NCBI GenBank assembly: GCA_037139855.1
Contig: JBAXFM010000096.1
Span: 1-16,950, forward strand
Length of the DNA: 16,950 nt
Direction: 5' to 3'
Source of the DNA: CAIVAT01 sp037139855
Lineage (GTDB): Bacteria > Bacteroidota > Bacteroidia > Bacteroidales > FEN-979
The position numbers were made by a program, and so were the translations under genes. Below, one piece after another: positions 9,601 through 16,600 of this stretch (position 1 is its first letter; each line of letters begins with the position of its first letter). Under the pieces are notes generated by a model. It worked only from the letters and a program-made list of their open reading frames with translations. It searched no databases and was not told the DNA's origin.

Positions 9601-9961
9601 CGTTGCCATTAATTGTCAATTTTTTGATGGTCACAAAATCTGCTTTGATAATGAAACAATTCTGTGCACTGCCGAACGCATTGTCGAGATTTCCATCATA
9701 GTTGGCAGGTACAACAATAACATCATCCCTGGTGGCGCCAACACCTTGAATGGTAATACTTTTATCAACAAGAATATTGGATTCAATGTAGGTTCCGGGA
9801 GCAACATTGATAATGTCACCTGAAACAGAAGCACTCACTGCAGCCTGAATGGTAGCATAATTATAAGTTGGTGAACCTCCTGGGCCAACTGTAATTGTTG
9901 CGGCCCATGTGCTTGCCGTTGCAATAAACAGCATGGCAAGAAAAAGTAAATGCTTTTTCAT
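6626..9961 (-). CDS. T9SS-secreted parallel beta-helix protein with dockerin- and cohesin-like domains
   Basis: Complete 1,111-residue gene. Residues 1-20 (MKKHLLFLAM onward, ending STWA) are a signal peptide, which fixes the start. Residues 21-490 form a right-handed parallel beta-helix of NosD/pectate-lyase-like type: it opens with YATIQAAVSASVSGDIINV, contains repeated NNTITLT/NNTISGN turns, and closes with NNYWGYSNGP at 457-466 and FIPWW. Residues 505-695 repeat the scheme in short form, ending in NDWGSPTGP and DPWGG. Residues 697-757 look like a CnaB/SdrD-type sandwich. Residues 758-866 carry dockerin-like loops (VNATDAA, GDVTGGTHYINATDAL, TGDFNRSF). Residues 876-1010 resemble a cohesin-type beta-sandwich. 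Residues 1023-1111 are a T9SS type A sorting domain (MYNYPNPF, LAPGVYTATI, terminal VIVK). T9SS cargo of this class crosses the outer membrane and normally has the sorting domain removed, with release or surface anchoring. No catalytic residues could be assigned, so polysaccharide binding or cleavage is only a possibility. It is probably transcribed alone, from its own promoter to its own terminator. Confidence 0.95.
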   Translation of the reverse strand: MKKHLLFLAMLFIATASTWAATITVGPGGSPTYNYATIQAAVSASVSGDIINVAPGTYIESNILVDKSITIQGVGATRDDVIVVPANYDGNLDNAFGSAQNCFIIKADFVTIKKLTINGNGNPALTTHNNNYRAGIVTLDASQSGGATWNYLHVDNVVIKNVYRRGISVFPRDVVGTFVENSWVENVAYNQGMYLAGQSQVTNNTVKHCFQGIVLNPDNTTPSGYAVASFKINGNTLTEIGNYSGCFGYPNGQPRAIQFDPVDPVFKTVEIKNNVINDNGYTGTIGTVGIYTRRASSSSLIENNTITLTSSIHSSGAQAVGMILGWSYANGFIARINHINVSGYGLGILVFGTGTSAYPMILEGNLLTATGSSRTAAGDGTGIYVANQYLYGSTNKSESYVIIQNHNNISGFVRGIDVEKIVTSTSPITVIANNNTISGNTAGSDASTLTTPIDITNNYWGYSNGPHHALLNPGGSGNDVSNNETFIPWWCDAGMTSKCSPISSSGFAIMNLTTGAKYTSAQLGTALTAALTGETLFISGTVDALNVNIPNTITIVGTGIPGESVISGALTLSGGGLIIKDIEFTNTTDAPTVLVTGGTLKLRNCVINETSGGNQACLAVTGGAVDAGTTADRGLNKFVVSSPGSAVSNTPATTLYAIGNDWGSPTGPTIGSNPTGTGGAIIGANKDFVLYDPWGGISLSGNLTYYNGVYTPLTADVKVKLYQNDNQIGSDYIVSAGTYTFPNLVKGDYEIRTTSTKSTAGSVNATDAAQVNYWGAHPSTIEKVRFYAGDVTGGTHYINATDALRIQKYFVYGTEFDRASWTFWEAGKTITAGYTPPTEDFPIVTVGGADKTANIYGLCTGDFNRSFTPAKKSTSSDLILNYASTIQVSANQEFDLPIRMVNASKVGAVSLILDFPSEFVAVWDVMINGVNGQLDWTVNGNELRIGWNSSVPSNLAALDNLVTLHLKTTDAFKKGKSIRIALASDPLNELANELYDVIPNGVLNVDVVEASAYGVDEHSAGKNINMYNYPNPFTNNTTIAYTLPFTGNVILEIRNMLGNTISTLVSEMQTQGDHSLKFDAGSLAPGVYTATIRLSNKSDESVNAVKLVIVK
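6629..7873 (-). other. C-terminal CnaB / dockerin-like / cohesin-like / T9SS cassette (copy 1)
   Basis: This is residues 697-1111 of the complete gene. The order is a CnaB-like sandwich, dockerin-like calcium loops containing D790 and D802 (the loop is one residue longer than the canonical 12), a third D862-x-N864 loop, a cohesin-like sandwich, and the T9SS type A domain. The same order with matching sequence landmarks (NATDA, LCTGD[FV]N, MYNYPNPF) occurs in the neighbouring gene at 10610-11794. The cohesin and dockerin labels are by motif and fold pattern only and need a profile search. Confidence 0.65.
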
Positions 9962-10047
9962 AAATAATTGATTTTTAGGTTAATTCTCAATACTCTGATA
10001 CAAAAATAAACACCTCTGGAACGGTTTTCTGATGCTATTGATTGCTA

Positions 10048-10079
10048 CAAAGATATAGTAAGGTTTACGATAAACCAAA
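10048..10079 (-). promoter_or_regulatory. Predicted Bacteroidota promoter of the beta-helix gene
   Basis: On the minus strand, TTTG (10079-10076) is followed after 20 bases by TATCTTTG (10055-10048), matching the TTTG and TAnnTTTG boxes of Bacteroidota housekeeping promoters. The start point would be near 10041, leaving a leader of about 80 bases before the ATG at 9961. A second -7-like box, TATTTTTG at 10008-10001, has no acceptable -33 partner. Confidence 0.55.
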
Positions 10080-10534
10080 AATAATTATAATATTTTTTTA
10101 TCATGATAGTAATCATCCATTTAGGCTAACCCTTTTGGTGATTAATTTTGCGATTCAAACAACAATATGATCTTTTTGATTGGAAAAAGGAGAAATATTG
10201 TACACCCGATTCACCTATCCTAATTTTTACCTATAGGCATGCTGAACAAGTTAATTGATAAGCCCAATCGCATTGGGGAAGCAATTTCATATCCTGAATA
10301 CATTTCAGAAGGTGTACATACACTATTTTATATGACTGATTATCTGTCGTTTGTTTGCTTGTAAGTGCAGGTACATGATCATTCGTCTCAGCAAATTGTA
10401 TTCAGGTAAATGCCATATTTAACCACCAGGGTCTGATGTATACCCACTGATATATTAAAAAACAAAGACTTTATGCCTGATCAGAAAGTTTTTACCCGGA
10501 ACTTGAAAACCATAACTACAATATTGTCCCCATG

Positions 10535-10584
10535 AAAAATAAAACCCCGGAAGACTGGTTCTTGACAAACCATATCTACCGGGG
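10535..10584 (-). terminator. Rho-independent terminator of the large repeat gene
   Basis: On the minus strand, CCCCGG (10584-10579) pairs with CCGGGG (10550-10545). The stem continues inward after a T-T mismatch with AGA/TCT, then TGGTT/AACCA, closing on a 7-base loop. It is followed by ttttattttt (10544-10535). The stem begins 22 bases after the stop codon at 10607. The T-tract lies on the minus-strand side, so it terminates the gene to its right. Confidence 0.88.
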
Positions 10585-10606
10585 CTAGCTTAAAGGTTAC
10601 CTGGTA

Positions 10607-13600
10607 CTACCGTGTAAATACCATTTTGTTAACCTTTACATAGGTATCAGTCGCACTGTCGAAAATAATTTTGTAAAGGTAAACACCTGGCATCATATTC
10701 AATGCTGCAGGATCTACTGTTACAGTGTGCGATCCGGCCTTATCCGGCTGGTCGATCAGTGTACTGATTGTTTTTCCATAAAGATCAGTCAAAACCAGTG
10801 TGGCATGACCGGCCTCAGGTAAAGTATAGACGATGGTTGTGGTATTGGCAAACGGGTTCGGATAATTGTACATAGAGATATCCTGTGAACCATCGGGGGT
10901 CACCACATTCGGCATCTTCAAATCGAAGTTGTCATATGGGCTGGCAAAAATATCTGCAAACTCACTGCCATTTTTAATGGTAAACACTCTTGATGGTTCT
11001 GATATTTTATCCTTTACCTGCATGTTCAGGCTCAATACAAGATCACCTGAATTCACCTTCATCGGTTTAGTGTCTGCCCAGGCAATGGAGATTTCCCCTT
11101 CACCAAGCGAATACTTCATACCTTCTGTTGCACTGGCGATACCGGTAATATCATAACGGTTCTGATCGTAGCCAAGGAAAAGCGTCATTGCACCAAGGTC
11201 AGCATCCCTGCTGCTATGGATATTGTAAACGAACGGTTCATTCTCCGGAACCGTCACAATACCATCCTCGATGACCGACAGGAAGGATGTTTCCTTGAAA
11301 CCAGCAGGAATAAAGGAACCATTAACATCACCTGTACAGAGTGCCGTCAGATCCTCGATAACCGGACTCCCGGATAAGGTAAATACCTTGTCCAGAATTT
11401 TCCAGTCACCAGCCGGGTAGGAATTAATTGATCCAATTGTCCGCAACTTAATATAGAGTGCATCCAAACCTGTGATGGTATAGCTTGCATTTACATCGGC
11501 AACGGAATCCCTTATGCCGTATAAAGGATATGAACCAATTATATTGAGCTGAACGATAAGGGCGTCCGTAGCATTGTTACCACCCCAGGCGCCGTCATAG
11601 CTTCCACTCAACGTGTATGGTCCGTTTGGAGTGTCAGTAAAGGCATAATACCCGTGCTGTCCGTTGGCTGGATTGTCTGCTGTCACAGTCGTACCTACAA
11701 CCACATTGGATGAATTGTGTAACTGTACAGTGACCCCATTCAATTTTGTTGCAAAGCTATTATCATAGGACACATAACCTGATATCGTAACATTGGCCCC
11801 CAGAAGGATTGAAACAGGATAGTTAACCGTTCCGGTACATCCATTGAAGGTTTCAGCCACTGAAACTGAACCGCAGCCACATGAGGGATAAGGGCCCCAG
11901 GTTACTGTGATGCAATGGGTACCGGATCCTGAGGTTACCGTGCCGCCAACCACAGTCCATGTATAAAGATGACCTGGGTAATCGGGCGTACAATATTGGG
12001 TATTTGCCTGGTTTGAAATAACACTGGCCGGACCGGTAATAATCGGCGCCGGGACAGGATTAATGACAATCGGAATGAAAGTCGTCAGCACACATGGCCT
12101 GGCATCCGTAACAGTCAGCCAAACCTTGCCGTTACCACAACAGGCCCAACTTACCGTAATGGATGATGTATTCTGGCCGGAAACAATTGTACCGCCTTCC
12201 ACAACCCATTGGTACGTCAGCGGAGACAGATAGCTTCCTCCAACTGTTGCCGTATAAACAGAGGTAGTATAACCAGCACTCAGATTACAACATACCGTGG
12301 CAGATCCGGTTATCCCGATTGACCAGGCAGGAGGCTGTGTCACTGTCCAGCTCTGCTGAACCGAAGCGCAGCTGTGTGCATCGGAAACAGTTACAGTATA
12401 GGTGCCAGCCGAAAGGCCGGTGATACCGCTTGTTGTCGGCCCACTATTCCATTTATAAGCGTAAGGTGATACGCCTCCACTGGCGGTAACGCTTATAACT
12501 CCATTGTTAGCCCCGTTGCAGGTAATATTGGTCACCACCCCGGTCACGGAGAGGCTTCCGGGTTGCGTGATCGTCCAGGATCCAGTGGTTGCACAGGTAT
12601 TGGCATCCGTAACAGTCACAGCATAGGTTCCTGCTGTGAGTCCCGTGATGACCGGTGAAGTGGCATTGTTACTCCACAAATAATGGTAGGAGGTTGTTCC
12701 ACCAGCCACTGTAATGGCAATTGAGCCATCACTGCCACCGTTGCAAAGTAAATTATGTGTATCCACAGAGACAATTGTCAGGGCTGCCGGCTGAGTGATC
12801 ATCCAGCTACCGGTGATGGTGCATGAATGATTATCGGTAACCGTCACCGTATATACTCCGGCAGTTAATCCGGATATATTCCTGTTTGTAGCATCGTTAC
12901 TCCACAAATAAGAATATGGACTCGTTCCTCCGCCTGCTGTAATTGCAATTGCACCGTCATTGTTGCCGTTGCAGAACAACTGATGCGTAACGGAACCGAA
13001 CAGGGTCAGACCCTCTGATTGGGTAACGGTCCAGCTTCCCGTATTGGTACAGCTATGTGCATCGGTAACGGTCACACTGTAAGTACCGGCAGTAAGTCCC
13101 GAAATATTCCGTGATGTCGCATTGTTACTCCACAGATAGGAATATCCGGAGGTGCCGCCTGAGGCAGTAATGGTAATCATCCCGTCGTTTCCACCATTGC
13201 AGGGAATGTTTTGAACTACTGTTCCGGTAACCGTTAGCAGAGATGGTTGCGTAACGGATGTTTGACTGGTATTCGTGCAGGAGAAGTCATCAGTGACCGT
13301 AACAGTATAGGTACCAACAGATAAACCGCTTACAGTTTGCGTTAAATCACCTGTACTCCAATGATAAGCATATGGACTTGTTCCTCCGGTTGCCGAAGCG
13401 CTGACGACTCCATTGCTGAACCCATAACAGCTGATATTTGATATCGTAAAGGCTGTTACATTTGGTTTGCGATGGATGGTCAGGATCATGAAATCGCTGT
13501 CATTCGGGCAGGGTGAACAAGCAGTCAGGTGGAGGGTCAATTTTACGAATCCGGCCAGGATATCAGCATTACCAGGTGTATACACAGGATTGATGATCCC

Positions 13601-16600
13601 TGTATTGTCAAATGTGCCAGTTCCTGAAGTGGACCAAATTAATCCGGTATAATGGGTGGCTGTTGCATCAAGGATCTGGTAACTTGAACCTTCACAAATC
13701 GTAGCATCTGCACCAGCATAAGCTACAGGCTGACGGCTGATACAAAGTTTCATCGTATCAGTTACTTCGGTACAAGGGGCAACTGCTCCAAGGTGCATCA
13801 CCAGATAAACGCAGCCTGCTGCAATATCTGAAGCGCTCGGTGTAAACACAGGATTCACTGCATGAATATCGGAGAAAGTACCAGTTGCATGAATGACCGG
13901 AGGCCCAAGTGAAACAATCGCTTCCCAGGTGATGCTGGTATACGTTGAAGCAGAGGCTGTGCAAAGACAATAAGTGCTCGTTTCACAGATGGTAGCATCC
14001 GGACCCGCATTGGCTACAGGACCTTGTTGAATATTCAGGATCATAGAACTGGTAGCTTCAGGGCAGGGTGAGTGTCCTAAAGCATGCAATGTCAGTGTAA
14101 CTGAATGATTTACAATGTCCATCGGACCTGGAGTATAAATTGGATTCACCGTGTTCGCATTATTGAAGTGTCCATCACCGGCAGTTATCCAGTAAACCGA
14201 GGTATAGTTGGAAGCGGTTGCAGTTGTTAAACCATAGGCCGATCCATTGCAAATTGTTACCGGAGTTGTTCCGGCATTGGCCAGGGCAGGCTGTGTTACT
14301 GTTACAGTGGCACAATTTGAAGTAACCGCATCACAACTGAAATCCGTCTGGGTTACGATCACCTTATAATAGGTCGTTTGTGTCATTGCACCTGTAATAT
14401 AGGAACTGCTTGTGGCTCCATCGATGTCAGTCCACGAAGCTCCTGTACAACCTAAATTATTGCTTTGCCACTTGTATGTCAAGGCACTGGCTCCACCGGT
14501 GGCAGCAACAGTCATGGTATGTGTTGATCCGCTGCAAAGAGTTGCCCCTTCAGGTTGTGTAGTAATAATCGCCGAAGGTTTGAATTCAATGGTTGTCTGA
14601 TCTGCCACGGTGCCACAAGTTCCGGTACCTGTTGCTGTTAATGTAAGGGTCACAAAACCAATCTGACCTGCGGCCGGAGTGTACGTGGGTGTAAGGTTGT
14701 TGACTGCATTGGTCAGAATACCCGGTCCGGGTGCTGTCCAGACGTAGGAGACGGCATGGTCAACAGAGGCCCCACTAACCGTAAACGGTTTGTCCTGGCA
14801 AATTGTACCGCCCGGACCCGCTTCAACGACCGCCTGCGTGGTGATGGTAAGCAACATTGGGTCGCTCACAGGCAGACAGGAACCCAATCCGCCAGATGTA
14901 AGCGTAAGCGTTACAAATCCCGTCGTAATATCCGCTGCACTCGGCGTATAAACCGGATTCAGTGAGTTGTTAGTAATGAAGGTACCTGTCCCGCTGGTTG
15001 TCCAGTTCAGACTTGCATAATTTGTGGCAGTGGCGCCGGTTAATACAAAGGTGCTGCCTGAACAAATCGTTTCATCAGGACCTGCATTGGCCGTGGCGAC
15101 AGGCCATATCGTCAGGACCATCATGTCGCTGACACTTCCACAGACCCCAGAACCAGTTGCCGTGAGCGTAATCTGTACCTGACCGGTGGCAATATCGGAT
15201 GCGCTTGGCGTATACGTTGCTGCCAGTGTTGTTGGATTCGGGGTAAATATTCCTGTACCACTGGTTGACCAAAGTAAGGAGATATTATTCGAGGTTGAAC
15301 CATTCAGCGGATAAGAAACAGCCGTCGTACAGATTGAGGCATTAGGTCCGGCATTAACTGTCGGAGCAAGCACGTAGGTGATGGTCATCACATCGCTTAT
15401 CTCACAGGCACCTCCGAAACCTTTAACTGTCATCGTCAATGTTGCAGCAGTCTCCCCTGTTGCAGGAGTATAAGTAGGAGTTAATGAAGTAGCTCCCGTT
15501 AACGTTCCTGTGCCCGTTGTGGTCCAAAGGATGGTCGTGTAGTTGTATGCCATGGCTCCGGTTACAGTATGTGATGAACCAGAGCAGATCGTTGCATCAA
15601 GTCCGGCATACGCCGTTGGGCCTGAAACTACCGTAAGAATCATATGATCTGAAACCGGGCCGCAAGGACTATTGCCCGTTGAGGTCAGGATCAGGGTTAC
15701 TTCTCCCGTAAATCCGCTGGCAGGTGTAAAGGTCGGTGTCAGCGTACTGCCACCGGTCAGCCCTCCGGCTGTGGGAGGTGTAAAGGTCCAGGATACAGAA
15801 GTGTGATGGGTTGCTGAAGCGCTGCCAATGGTGTAAGCAATACCTTCACAGGTGCTGCCATCCAATCCAGCATTGGCTGTGGGCGCCGGTATAATGTACA
15901 GAATCATTTCGTCGCTGGCCGTAGTACAGGGCTCATCTCCTGCCGCATGAAGCGTCAGGAATACTGAACCTGCTGAAATATCGGCAAGGCTCGGCGTATA
16001 AACCGGATTGATCACTGATTCGTTGCTGAAGGTGCCGGTTCCTGATGTAGTCCACTGGATTCCTGAACTGTTATGGACATAGGCCCCTACAACAGGATAA
16101 TTGCTGCCCTGACAAATGGTTGCATCAAGTCCTGCATAGGCAATTGCCGCCGGCAGCATATGAATAATCATGGCATCGGTCACTGCTGTACATGGAGAAT
16201 TCCCGGTGACTGTCAAAGTCAACGTTACATCCCCTGTTTGATCGAATACAGGAGTGAATTTGGGCGTCAGCGTGGTCTGATCCGTCAGCGTTCCGCTTCC
16301 GGTCAGTGTCCACAATAGAGAAGAGTAGTGAGTGGCCGTTGCTCCACTTATGGTATAAGTGGTATTCTGACAAATCGTCTCGTCTGGTCCTGCGTTAGCC
16401 GTAGCCTTTGGTACAATGGATAAGATCAAAAAGTCGGAGGCAACCGGGCATTCACTTGCGCCTGTTGCTGTGAGCGTCAGTGTAACCTGTCCAAACTCTC
16501 CGGGAGCCGGCGTATAAATTGGCGTCAGGGTTGTTGCACCTGCCAGGGTTCCAGTTCCATTGGTGGTCCAGAGCACAGAAGTTGAATTTGGCGCTGATGC

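Larger units (their letters stand above)
9962..10606. other. 645-base intergenic region
   Basis: From right to left this holds the terminator of the large repeat gene (10535-10584), about 450 bases of AT-rich sequence without a convincing gene, a promoter (10048-10079) and an 80-base leader. The AT-rich part contains one 41-codon plus-strand frame (10239-10364) that I do not accept as a gene, and a small CCCAAT/ATTGGG hairpin (10263-10277) without a T-tract. A/T-only runs at 10081-10100 lie just upstream of the promoter and could act as an UP-type element. Confidence 0.5.

Noticed and set aside
10001..10008. TATTTTTG as an alternative -7 box for the beta-helix gene
   Set aside because: No TTG or TTTG lies 19-21 bases upstream on the minus strand, while the box at 10048-10055 has one at a spacing of 20.
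10263..10277. CCCAAT-CGC-ATTGGG hairpin in the intergenic region
   Set aside because: Only 6 bp with a 3-base loop, no T-tract on either strand, and not adjacent to a gene end. It is likely chance.
12329..13465. Regularly spaced repeats as a possible CRISPR array
   Set aside because: The repeat period is about 228 bases, the repeats are in frame and degenerate, and they encode SprB domains. There are no short identical repeats with unique spacers.
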